The notes beneath the pieces were generated by a model, which saw only the letters and a list, made by a program, of their open reading frames with translations, did no database searches and was not told the DNA's origin. This document shows positions 24,745 through 31,951 of a DNA stretch of 64,000 nucleotides, in pieces; positions within the stretch are counted from its first letter, which is position 1; each line of letters opens with the position of its first letter. The DNA is from Sulfurospirillum sp964466465 (lineage in GTDB: Bacteria > Campylobacterota > Campylobacteria > Campylobacterales > Sulfurospirillaceae). The translations under genes were made by a program, and so were the position numbers. The stretch covers positions 1 to 64,000 of the forward strand of contig CAYXNJ010000006.1 in NCBI GenBank assembly GCA_964466465.1, read 5' to 3'.

Positions 24745-26029
24745 AATCTCTATCGTTACGTTGATTTCAATCTTCTTTGCGTTGACATTGGTTGTGATTA
24801 ATATTGCGTTGGTGATTGAATACAAAAGGCAAATGAGTGATTTGCAATTTTTTACCTTTCAACGTTTTATGATGGCGATGAAAGTAGCCTTTCATAACGA
24901 TGTTGATAAAGAGGCAACACTGTCAAAATTAGGTGTTCGCATAAGTACAAAAGATAAGCATACCTTACTCACAGAAGGGGTGAAGCTTTTGGAAGACCCT
25001 TTTTCTGATATGCTAATGTACGAGAAAAAACTCTACTTTGTTCATAGAGCGCCTCCACATCCACCTCCGCCACCGCCTCCATCGTTTGGGTTTAACGAAG
25101 GATTTGCTCCTCCTTCATTGCCGCAAAAAATGGATGAACCACCCATACTTGAAAATACCGAAACGTTTTCTCTGTATCGTTTATGGATTTTAGGTGGAGT
25201 AATTAACACCCTTTTGCTTCTTTTCTTTGGCATTGTTTTACGAAAGCTTTTACGACTTCGCCATCTTAAACGAGCGATTCATACTTTTGGAGATACAAAA
25301 AAATTTCAAGCTATTGGTGTGGAGAGTGAAGATGAACTGGGTGAAATTGCTGCAGAGTTCAATTTGGCTATGGAGAAAATTCATCTGCTTAAAGAGGCAC
25401 GTACACTTTTTTTACGCAATATTTTGCATGAACTTAAAACGCCGATCATGAAAGGCAAGATTCTCTCTAATTCGTTAGACAATATCAAACAGCAGCCTCA
25501 ATTAGAACGCATTTTTGAGCGCCTTGAAACGCTTCTTGGCGAGATGGTCAAAGTAGAAAAACTCAGCTCAAACGAGTGGGTTATGGATGCAAAAGAGTAT
25601 CGTTTGGTTGATGTTTTAGATCATGCGATGGATTTACTGCTCTTAGGCGATACAAAGCGCATTTCCATTGTGCCACAAGAGATGGCACCGCTTGTTTGTG
25701 TCGATTTTGAACTGTTTGCAACCGCGATTAAAAACCTTTTAGACAATGCCCTCAAACACAGTACGGGTCGTGTTGAGGTTGATTTGTGTGCACAGAGTAT
25801 CAGCATATGCAGTGAGGGGGAGAAAATTCCTAACGAGCGACTTGATTTTACACGGGCGTTCAATCGAACCGTAGAGGGTGCTAGTAGCGGTTTAGGACTT
25901 GGGCTGTACATCGCCAATGCAATTGTTGCAAAACATGGGTTTGAACTCAGTTATTTACACGTAGAAGGACAAAACTACTTTACGATTCATTTTCAAGAAA
26001 GCGAAGTGGAGAAGAACTCTCCACGCTAG
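24737..26029 (+). CDS. Sensor histidine kinase with proline-rich periplasmic loop (ArsS-like)
   Basis: 430 residues. Membrane helices lie at about 8-27 and 153-172. Between them is a periplasmic region containing a run of seven prolines (about residues 105-117, HPPPPPPPS) and a second Pro-rich part. Then comes a HAMP-like linker, the phospho-His box LHELKTP (about 233-239), the N box NLLDNALKH and the G box SGLGLGLYIA. The start at 24737 overlaps the regulator's end by 8 bp. The ligand is unknown. ArsS-type kinases in this phylum sense pH, metals or other envelope signals. The stop codon shares CTAG with the convergent CheY-like gene. Confidence 0.9.
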   Translation: MRKISIVTLISIFFALTLVVINIALVIEYKRQMSDLQFFTFQRFMMAMKVAFHNDVDKEATLSKLGVRISTKDKHTLLTEGVKLLEDPFSDMLMYEKKLYFVHRAPPHPPPPPPPSFGFNEGFAPPSLPQKMDEPPILENTETFSLYRLWILGGVINTLLLLFFGIVLRKLLRLRHLKRAIHTFGDTKKFQAIGVESEDELGEIAAEFNLAMEKIHLLKEARTLFLRNILHELKTPIMKGKILSNSLDNIKQQPQLERIFERLETLLGEMVKVEKLSSNEWVMDAKEYRLVDVLDHAMDLLLLGDTKRISIVPQEMAPLVCVDFELFATAIKNLLDNALKHSTGRVEVDLCAQSISICSEGEKIPNERLDFTRAFNRTVEGASSGLGLGLYIANAIVAKHGFELSYLHVEGQNYFTIHFQESEVEKNSPR

Positions 26030-26382
26030 ATGATGTCTTTAAGCTTTTCACGAAGAACATAGGCTGTAAAAGGCTTAACGATGTAGTTGTTTACACCTTC
26101 TTTGATTGCGGTAATGACTTCACGTTTACCACCTTCTGTGGTTACCATAATGATAGGAGTATGTTTATACTCTTCCATCGCTCGGATGCTTCGTACAAGC
26201 TCTAATCCGTTCATTTTAGGCATATTCCAGTCTGTCATGATGGCATCAAATTTTTGATCTTTGATCTTTTTAAGCGCATCAAGTCCATCTTCTGCCTCAG
26301 TCGCACTATACCCGATAGTACCTAAAGTATTACACAAAATTCTGCGCATTGTTGAGCTATCATCAACAACTAAAAAATGCAT
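26026..26382 (-). CDS. CheY-like single-domain response regulator
   Basis: 118-residue receiver domain with no output domain: acidic pair VVDD (5-8), phospho-acceptor Asp in MTDWNMP (about residue 51), Thr in MVTTEGG (about 81) and Lys in VKPF (about 103). The segment DDSSTMRRI at the N-terminus and FTAYVLREKL at the C-terminus closely follow chemotaxis CheY of this phylum, so it likely carries the signal to the flagellar switch. Its last codon and stop overlap the convergent kinase gene by 4 bp. Confidence 0.88.
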   Translation of the reverse strand: MHFLVVDDSSTMRRILCNTLGTIGYSATEAEDGLDALKKIKDQKFDAIMTDWNMPKMNGLELVRSIRAMEEYKHTPIIMVTTEGGKREVITAIKEGVNNYIVKPFTAYVLREKLKDII

Positions 26383-26564
26383 GTTCAGTCCTTTTAAAAA
26401 TCTTCTTTCTAATTACAAGCAAAAAGTGTTCACTTTTTTAGAAAGAGAACTTTTGCAGAGTAAATTTTAATAAAGAATGGCTATAAATGGGTTGAAAAAA
26501 TATGTTAGAAACATTTTAGACAGATAGCTGTACAATGCGTTTCTATTTTGATCAAGGAGAAGAG

Positions 26565-26834
26565 ATGTTCAAACGTTTCTTAATCGTTCTAGCAGGTGTA
26601 GCGCTGCTAAGTTCAGGCGTGTTTGCGCAAAGCAGTGTTTCAAGTGACACAACGCAAACTAAGAAAAAACATAGTGAAAAAGATGTCAAAACAAAAGCAA
26701 ATAAAACTGCTCAAAAAAACGTCAAATCATCTACAAAAACCGCAGCTAAAAAAGCACCTTCTAAGTCTTCTAAAGAGACTTTAGCTGCAAAGAAAAAGAG
26801 CAAAAAGAGTGCTAAAAACTCTACAATAGCTTAA
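26565..26834 (+). CDS. Exported lysine/alanine-rich small protein
   Basis: 89 residues. An N-terminal signal peptide (FKRFLIVLAGVALLSSGVFA, cleavage after about residue 21) is followed by about 68 residues made almost only of Lys, Ala, Ser and Thr, with KKAPSKSSKE and AAKKKSKKSAK, much like the tail of histone H1. Strong AAGGAGAAG ribosome binding site before the ATG at 26565. A perfect terminator follows. The exported, strongly basic, disordered product could bind peptidoglycan, DNA or polyanions; that is inference. Family not recognised. Confidence 0.7.
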   Translation: MFKRFLIVLAGVALLSSGVFAQSSVSSDTTQTKKKHSEKDVKTKANKTAQKNVKSSTKTAAKKAPSKSSKETLAAKKKSKKSAKNSTIA

Positions 26835-26839
26835 AATGT

Positions 26840-26888
26840 CTAAAAGCTCTTAGGCACAAATACTATAAGAGCTTTTAGAGAATTTTTT
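26840..26888 (+). terminator. Strong terminator after the Lys-rich gene
   Basis: A 13-bp perfect stem (CTAAAAGCTCTTA with TAAGAGCTTTTAG, 26840-26852 and 26866-26878) is followed by AGAATTTTTT. Confidence 0.85.
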
Positions 26889-26902
26889 AAGCAAATCCAC
26901 TG

Positions 26903-26939
26903 TACAATCCTCTCAATGCACGACGTCTAAGGCTTAGAC
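26903..26939 (+). promoter_or_regulatory. Promoter with palindrome upstream of the transglutaminase gene
   Basis: TACAAT at 26903-26908 (possible -10) is followed at 26925-26939 by GTCTAAGGCTTAGAC, palindromic around its central G. The palindrome would lie just downstream of the start point, in operator position or as a leader hairpin. The remaining bases to 27025 show only a GGAT-type ribosome binding site. Confidence 0.45.
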
Positions 26940-27024
26940 AAACATAATCGTAATAACTTCTTTATTTACCTGCTTTTATGTTTTTCACCTCTTCGTGCCA
27001 CATCTTAATTAGTAAGGATTTCCT

Positions 27025-28113
27025 ATGCAAAGAAGAGCGTTTATCAAAGGGTGTGTAGCACTAGGTGCAAGCTCCGTTATTCTTCCTCAAGTTTCGATTT
27101 TGGAGGCAAGTGAGCCAAAGTCAAAAACACGTATTTTTTTCGTCAAAAATAGCTACAACCTCAAACATGAAAATAAAAATGGTTTTACCAAACTATGGAT
27201 TCCTCTTCCATTAGAGAGTAGCTACCAAAAGCTAAGCGATTTTAAATTTAACTCTAACGCAACGAGTGCCTATGTCACCGATAAAAACAGCTACAAAGCA
27301 CGTACACTTTACGCTGAGTGGAAAAATGGCGGTGAAAAGATTTTAGAAGTCACTTATACGATTACAACGTATGAACGTAACTCTGATCTTAGCAAAGCAA
27401 CAGCTTCAACCAAATACCCAAAAGATGTTGCACACTACCTCAAACCAACAGCGCACATTCCAACGAGTGGTAAAGTCAAAGAGCTAGCCCTTAAAATCAC
27501 AGAAAACAGCAAAACACCTCTTGAAAAAGCCAAAGCGATTTACGCATGGGTGACAGAAAATATGTACCGCGATAACAACGTTGTAGGATGTGGTGTAGGC
27601 GATGCTGGTAAAGCAATCGAGCAAAACATTATGGGTGGAAAATGCACCGACATTAGCTCTGTTTTTGTAGCGCTTCTTAGAAGTGCAGGAGTGCCTGCAC
27701 GTGAGATTTTTGGTATTCGTTTAGGAAGCTCACGCTACTCAAAAGCATGCGGAAGCAGTGATGAAAAAGGACTGGCTAAAATTACGGGAGCGGAACATTG
27801 TCGTGCTGAGTTTTACCTTGATGGCGCAGGTTGGGTTCCATGCGATCCAGCAGACGTTGCAAAAGTCATCTTGACCGAGAAAATGACGCTGAACGACCCG
27901 CTTATCAAAGAGGTTAGGGAGTATTTCTTCGGCAACTGGGAGATGAACTGGATGGGCTACAACACGGCGCGTGACTTTGTACTTACCCCAACGCCAGCGC
28001 AAAAACCACTCAATATGTTTGGCTACCCGTACGGCGAAGTGGAAGATGAAGTGCTAGATTACTACGCACCAGCAGCGTTTAGTTATAGTTTTATCTCACA
28101 AGAGAAACTCTAA
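27025..28113 (+). CDS. Tat-exported transglutaminase-like protein
   Basis: 362 residues. The N-terminus QRRAFIKGCVALGAS fits a twin-arginine signal (RRxFxK) followed by a hydrophobic stretch and a cleavage site near SEP, so the folded protein should reach the periplasm. The transglutaminase-like (cysteine protease fold) core shows the Cys in MGGKCTDISS (about residue 206), His in GAEHCRAEFYLDG (about 257) and Asp in VPCDPADV. Several extra cysteines (GCGVGD, ACGSS, HC, PCD) hint at metal or disulfide chemistry. Only 3 bp separate it from the MerT-like gene, implying an operon. Confidence 0.85.
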   Translation: MQRRAFIKGCVALGASSVILPQVSILEASEPKSKTRIFFVKNSYNLKHENKNGFTKLWIPLPLESSYQKLSDFKFNSNATSAYVTDKNSYKARTLYAEWKNGGEKILEVTYTITTYERNSDLSKATASTKYPKDVAHYLKPTAHIPTSGKVKELALKITENSKTPLEKAKAIYAWVTENMYRDNNVVGCGVGDAGKAIEQNIMGGKCTDISSVFVALLRSAGVPAREIFGIRLGSSRYSKACGSSDEKGLAKITGAEHCRAEFYLDGAGWVPCDPADVAKVILTEKMTLNDPLIKEVREYFFGNWEMNWMGYNTARDFVLTPTPAQKPLNMFGYPYGEVEDEVLDYYAPAAFSYSFISQEKL

Positions 28114-28116
28114 TCA

Positions 28117-28449
28117 ATGAAAAAAGAGATTCTAGGCGTTTTAACAGCACTGCTTTCAGCCTTTGCGGCAACCGCATGCTGTCTGCCTCCACTGCTGTTT
28201 TTACTCTTTGGAATCTCGTTTGGATTTCTAAGTTTCTTAGAAGTCCTTACCCCATTTCGCATACCACTCTCCTTATTGTCGCTCTTTGTTTTGTGGCTTT
28301 CATGGCGAAGTTACGCGCATCATACCTTTACCTGTAATCCTCAAAAGAAAAAGCGTTATATCTGGTTTTATTCGCTGACTTTAGGGTTGATTTTACTGAT
28401 ATTGCTCTACCCCGAATGGGCAAATTTTTTGATAGGAAACGATGAATGA
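28117..28449 (+). CDS. MerT-like inner-membrane protein
   Basis: 110 residues with three predicted membrane helices. The vicinal cysteine pair in helix 1 (ATACCLPPLLF, about residues 20-30) is the hallmark of MerT-type mercuric-ion transporters, which receive metal from periplasmic MerP. A further Cys lies in HTFTCNPQ in the cytoplasmic loop. No mercuric reductase (MerA) or MerR is found nearby, so mercury may not be the substrate. It overlaps the MerP-like gene by 4 bp. Confidence 0.75.
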   Translation: MKKEILGVLTALLSAFAATACCLPPLLFLLFGISFGFLSFLEVLTPFRIPLSLLSLFVLWLSWRSYAHHTFTCNPQKKKRYIWFYSLTLGLILLILLYPEWANFLIGNDE

Positions 28450-28721
28450 AAAAATGGTTGATACTCCTTTTGCCGTTGATGCTCTTTGCCAAAGAAGAAG
28501 TGGTCATCAAAGTAGCTGAAATGCACTGCCCGATGTGCACCACAGCGGTCAAAAAAGCACTCAAAAGCGTTGAGGGCGTGGAAAATACTAAAGTAACATT
28601 GGAGACAAAACTAGCCGTCGTCATTGCCAAAGATGGCATCGACGATAAGACGTTTTTAGAAGCGGTGAAAACGACAGGGTATGAGGGCGAGATGGTGTCA
28701 CGTAAGCATTTGAAAGAGTAG
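28446..28721 (+). CDS. MerP-like periplasmic heavy-metal-associated domain protein
   Basis: 91 residues. A signal peptide (KKWLILLLPLMLFA, cleavage after about residue 15) is followed by one HMA ferredoxin-like domain with metal motif MHCPMCTTAV (about residues 25-34; CxxC). The body follows MerP: KKALKSVEGVENTKV, then VKTTGYEGEM. It should bind a soft metal ion in the periplasm and pass it to the MerT-like protein. Ends cleanly; no further gene joins the operon. Confidence 0.85.
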   Translation: MKKWLILLLPLMLFAKEEVVIKVAEMHCPMCTTAVKKALKSVEGVENTKVTLETKLAVVIAKDGIDDKTFLEAVKTTGYEGEMVSRKHLKE

Positions 28722-28734
28722 GCTATTTTTTCTT

Positions 28735-28750
28735 TCTTTGCATGCAAAGA
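28735..28750. promoter_or_regulatory. 16-bp perfect palindrome between the metal operon and lysE
   Basis: TCTTTGCATGCAAAGA is fully self-complementary. There is no T-run after it on the plus strand, so it is either a processing hairpin for the upstream operon or an operator. Confidence 0.4.
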
Positions 28751-28841
28751 TTATCAAAAAAATGATTGAAACAACCTCTCTTAGGTGACTATCCACATTT
28801 GCGTGCTAAACTTTCACAAGCCAAAATTCTGGTTAAAATTT

Positions 28842-28851
28842 TTACATGTAA
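28842..28851. repeat. TTACATGTAA palindromic decamer
   Basis: One of six exact copies in this window, the only intergenic one (extended here to TTTACATGTAAA). It lies immediately upstream of the exporter start codon. The others are inside genes of the 31.7-46.2 kb cluster. Confidence 0.5.
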
Positions 28852-28860
28852 AGGCAAATT

Positions 28861-29487
28861 ATGGGTGATTATGCTTTTCTTTTAGCGATAGCGACGGTAT
28901 TTATGTTAGGGACGATGAGTCCGGGACCTAGTTTTATCTTAATCGCCAAAACGGCTGTTTCAAAGTCTCGCAAAGAGGGGTTTGGTGTGGCGATTGGTTT
29001 GGGAATGGGCGCGGTTGTCTTTTCACTCTTAGCCATCTTCGGACTCTACGCTATTTTAGAAACCGTGCCTTTTTTGTACGGCGCTTTAAAAGTAGCAGGA
29101 GGCATGTACCTTGTCTATTTAGCCTATAAGATGTGGAAACACGCCGATACACCTTTAGAGACCACGCTTAGTTTGGAGCAAAAACCAAAGAGTTTTTTCA
29201 AAGCTGTTTTATTTGGTTTTGCGACACAGATGAGCAACCCAAAAACGGCGATCATCATCGGAAGTATTTTTGCGGCACTGCTTCCAAAAGAGGTACCGCC
29301 TTTTGGAACGCTGTTTATCTGCCTGATCGCGTTTATCATCGATGCTTCGTGGTACTCGTGTGTTGTCGGACTGTTATCGACGCAAAAAGCACAAAAAATT
29401 TATTTGCGCACGAAGAAATACATCGATAGAATCGCAGGAAGTGTATTGGGAATTTTAGGTCTTAAATTGGCGTTTGATAGGGTGTAG
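28861..29487 (+). CDS. LysE/RhtB-family amino-acid exporter
   Basis: 208-residue membrane protein with about six helices. The family signature is at the N-terminus: TMSPGPSFILIAKTAVSKSR (residues 19-38; G-P-x-x motif), followed by GFGVAIGLGMGAV. The helix-4 region has FATQMSNPKTAIIIGSIF, typical of RhtB-like proteins. Substrate (homoserine lactone, threonine, basic or other small amino acids) cannot be assigned. It could complement the ThrE-type exporter at 1848-3016. Confidence 0.88.
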   Translation: MGDYAFLLAIATVFMLGTMSPGPSFILIAKTAVSKSRKEGFGVAIGLGMGAVVFSLLAIFGLYAILETVPFLYGALKVAGGMYLVYLAYKMWKHADTPLETTLSLEQKPKSFFKAVLFGFATQMSNPKTAIIIGSIFAALLPKEVPPFGTLFICLIAFIIDASWYSCVVGLLSTQKAQKIYLRTKKYIDRIAGSVLGILGLKLAFDRV

Positions 29488-29504
29488 TTAAATAAAATAA
29501 AAGA

Positions 29505-29532
29505 GGCGAGATGGCGTGATTTTCTCACGCCA
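29505..29532. terminator. Terminator between lysE-like and helicase genes
   Basis: TGGCGTGA (29512-29519) pairs with TCACGCCA (29525-29532) around TTTTC. On the minus strand it is followed by a T-rich run (TTTTATTTTATTT), so it mainly ends the helicase transcript. Confidence 0.75.
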
Positions 29533-29543
29533 CTCTCTTAAAA

Positions 29544-31310
29544 TTAGTCTTTTTTGTAAGCGTTTCTTGGAGCAGATTTAGGAGCGCGATCACTACGTGG
29601 TGCTCCACTTGGTTTGTCGCCTCTTGGTGCGCGTGGTGGTCTGCTATCGCCACTGTCACGGTTGCCTTTGTATCCGCCACCGTCACGTGAACCTGAAGAT
29701 CTACCGCCTTCTTTTGCAAAAGGGTTACGGCTTTCACCTCTGTCACTTCTAGGCACACCATCCCCTCTTGGAGGACGTGCATCTCTGCTTGCTCCACCAT
29801 CGCGTGAGCTTGAGCCTTTGTATCCGCCACTGTCACGTGAGCCGCCATCACGGCTTCCACGGTATCCGCTTCCATCGCGTGAACCGCCAGAGTTGCCTCT
29901 GTATCCGCCACGTCCGCCATCACGGCTTCCTCTATAGCCACCGCGTCCGCCACGGCTATTTTCACGCTCTTCGATGTTTTTAACAACATTTTCCAATGTT
30001 TTTTTATCAAGACCGATTTTATCTGGACCGACTGGTGTATTTTCTTTCAATAAGTTTGAGAGAAGTTTAAGTGCGATTTGAGACATATCCATCTCATCTT
30101 CTAAAATAGCAAGAAGTTTAGACGCATTTTCGTTGAGCTCAGCACTTTTTATCTCTTCTGCGATTTTTACAAGTTTGTGCTCTTTTACGTCTCTTAAACT
30201 TGGAACAATTCTGTGCTCCATTTTTGAGCCTACTTTTTTACTGATTCTCTGCATTGAGTGAAATTCGATAGGTGTTACAAGCGTAATCGCTGTACCTTTT
30301 TTACCAGCACGTCCTGTTCTACCAATACGGTGAACATAGCTCTCTGGATCAAATGGCATATGGTAGTTGAAAACGTGAGTGATGTCAGCAACATTTAGAC
30401 CACGTGCCGCAACATCGGTTGCTACAAGGATTTCGATTTGTGAACCACGGAATGCTTTAATAACGCTCTCACGTTGATTTTGCTCCATATCGCCGTGTAA
30501 GCCTTTTGCTGCGTAACCCACCGCCATAAGCTGTGTTGAAAGACGATCAACCTCTTTTTTAGTACGGCAGAACACGATTGATTTTTCAGGCTCTAAAGCG
30601 TCCAAAAGACGAATCATCGCATCATCTCTTTCGTATTCGTTGATCACATAGTAAAGTTGTTCAATGTCATCGTTTGTAGTGCTATCTTTTGGTGTGATGC
30701 TCACAAATTTTGGTTCGTGAAGAATTTTTGTAGCAAGTTTTTTAATAGGATCTGGCATGGTCGCTGAGAAAAGAAGCGTTTGGCGCTCTTTTGGAAGGTA
30801 GGTAAAGATCTCTTCGATGTCTTCTAAGAAGCCCATATCAAGCATCTCATCAGCTTCATCTAAAACAACCATTTTTGGTGAAAAACCTGGAAGCTTGCCA
30901 TTTTTAAGAAGGTCTAACATACGACCTGGTGTTGCGACGATAACGCTCGCGCCTTTTTCGATTAAGCCAATTTGACGGCTGTATGAACTACCGCCATAAA
31001 TCGTTACGGTTTTGATGCCGCAAAAACGACCCAAAGAGTAAAGCTCGTCGCTCACTTGTGTTGCGAGTTCGCGTGTTGGCGTGATAACTAAAAGTTGTAC
31101 TTTATTGAGATTTGCATCGATCATACTCATAGTTGGAAGACCAAAAGCAGCTGTTTTACCTGTACCTGTTTGTGCTTGTGCGACGATGTCGTGTCCTTGA
31201 AGAACAAGAGGGATTGCCTCTGCTTGTACGGGACTTGGCTCTGTGAAGCCTGCCTCTGTGATGGCTTTGAGAATATCTTGGTGAAGACCAAAGGATTCAA
31301 ATGTTTGCAT
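29544..31310 (-). CDS. DEAD-box ATP-dependent RNA helicase with RGG/SRDGG-rich tail
   Basis: 588 residues. Helicase core: Q motif (FTEPSPVQAEAIP), motif I AQTGTGKT (about 44-51), motif II DEAD in VLDEADEMLDMGF (about 151), motif III SATMP, motif VI HRIGRTGRAGKKG (about 332-344). Residues about 460-588 are low complexity: repeats of S-R-D-G-G, R-G-G-Y-R-G and Y-K-G, ending in a basic tail. This should be a flexible RNA-binding region. Role: unwinding structured mRNA or rRNA, ribosome assembly and cold tolerance. It has a long structured leader (31311-31505). Confidence 0.94.
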   Translation of the reverse strand: MQTFESFGLHQDILKAITEAGFTEPSPVQAEAIPLVLQGHDIVAQAQTGTGKTAAFGLPTMSMIDANLNKVQLLVITPTRELATQVSDELYSLGRFCGIKTVTIYGGSSYSRQIGLIEKGASVIVATPGRMLDLLKNGKLPGFSPKMVVLDEADEMLDMGFLEDIEEIFTYLPKERQTLLFSATMPDPIKKLATKILHEPKFVSITPKDSTTNDDIEQLYYVINEYERDDAMIRLLDALEPEKSIVFCRTKKEVDRLSTQLMAVGYAAKGLHGDMEQNQRESVIKAFRGSQIEILVATDVAARGLNVADITHVFNYHMPFDPESYVHRIGRTGRAGKKGTAITLVTPIEFHSMQRISKKVGSKMEHRIVPSLRDVKEHKLVKIAEEIKSAELNENASKLLAILEDEMDMSQIALKLLSNLLKENTPVGPDKIGLDKKTLENVVKNIEERENSRGGRGGYRGSRDGGRGGYRGNSGGSRDGSGYRGSRDGGSRDSGGYKGSSSRDGGASRDARPPRGDGVPRSDRGESRNPFAKEGGRSSGSRDGGGYKGNRDSGDSRPPRAPRGDKPSGAPRSDRAPKSAPRNAYKKD

Positions 31311-31517
31311 GTTTTATTCCATTATTATAAATTTTTCAAAACAAAACTAACGTGCGACGAAGCACAAACTCTAACTCATGTACATAAAAATTTTAATGGG
31401 GAACAAACCCGTCAATATCGTATGTAAAAACCTACATACTCACTGAGGATTTCTCAAATCTGGTAGGTTTTAGGTGAAGTTCTTTTTTAATGAAGCTCTG
31501 AAATTAAGGGCATTATA
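31311..31517 (-). promoter_or_regulatory. Long structured leader and promoter of the helicase gene
   Basis: A minus-strand TATAAT (31512-31517) implies a 5' leader of about 195 bases. Within it, two hairpins compete: AAAACCTAC (31427-31435) with GTAGGTTTT (31463-31471), and GTATGTA (31420-31426) with TACATAC (31433-31439). They share bases 31433-31435, so only one can form fully. The larger one, on the minus strand, ends in a T run and looks like a terminator. This resembles attenuation or thermosensor-type control. Bases 31518-31699 hold only the promoter area of the next gene. Confidence 0.45.
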
Positions 31518-31699
31518 GTGGAATTAGTTTAAAACAATATTAAGGTTTGAAAGTGATTAGCAATAGATGTAAAGCATTAGCGTGACAATGTATCAGTTAA
31601 ATAGGCTCGCAAAGGTGTTTTTTATGCTTTTTTATAAAAATCCAAGATAGGTTAAAGTACACTTGAACATAAAATCATACAGTTAAAGGTTAGAGTGTT

Positions 31700-31951
31700 A
31701 TGGTGCAGATGCAAACATTAAAAGAGATTTTGATTAAGAATTTAAAACTGGAAGATCTAACGCCTGAAGATATCGATGATACTATGCCTCTTTTTGGTGA
31801 GAATGGACTAGGGCTTGATTCGGTTGATTCTATTGAACTTGTTTTAACGGTCGATAAAGAGTTTGGTGTCAAAATCACTGATTCTAAAACCTATGAGAGC
31901 ATTTTTGCCAACGTTCAAAGTTTGTTAGACTTTATCAATGCCCAAAAATAG
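31700..31951 (+). CDS. Acyl carrier protein of the polyene cluster
   Basis: 83-residue acyl carrier protein. The phosphopantetheine serine is in GLDSVDSIEL (Ser about residue 41). The acidic helix II and TYESIFANVQSLLDFI in the last helix fit cluster-specific ACPs more than primary FabC-type AcpP, which has DSLDTVE. It would carry the growing polyene chain as a thioester. The gene opens the plus-strand half of the cluster and overlaps the ketosynthase by 14 bp. Confidence 0.9.
   Translation: MVQMQTLKEILIKNLKLEDLTPEDIDDTMPLFGENGLGLDSVDSIELVLTVDKEFGVKITDSKTYESIFANVQSLLDFINAQK

Noticed and set aside
26026..26029. CTAG shared by the stop codons of the kinase and CheY-like genes as a special signal
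   Set aside because: A 4-bp convergent overlap through a palindromic CTAG is simply an economical gene end.
28117..28721. Complete mercury-resistance operon
   Set aside because: No mercuric reductase, lyase or MerR regulator is in or near the operon; only transport-type homologues are present.
29525..30010. Long open frames on both strands within the helicase C-terminal region (for example 29614-29937 plus strand)
   Set aside because: They are shadows of the low-complexity SRDGG/RGG-coding DNA; compositions are repetitive, no ribosome binding site, and the helicase frame explains the region.
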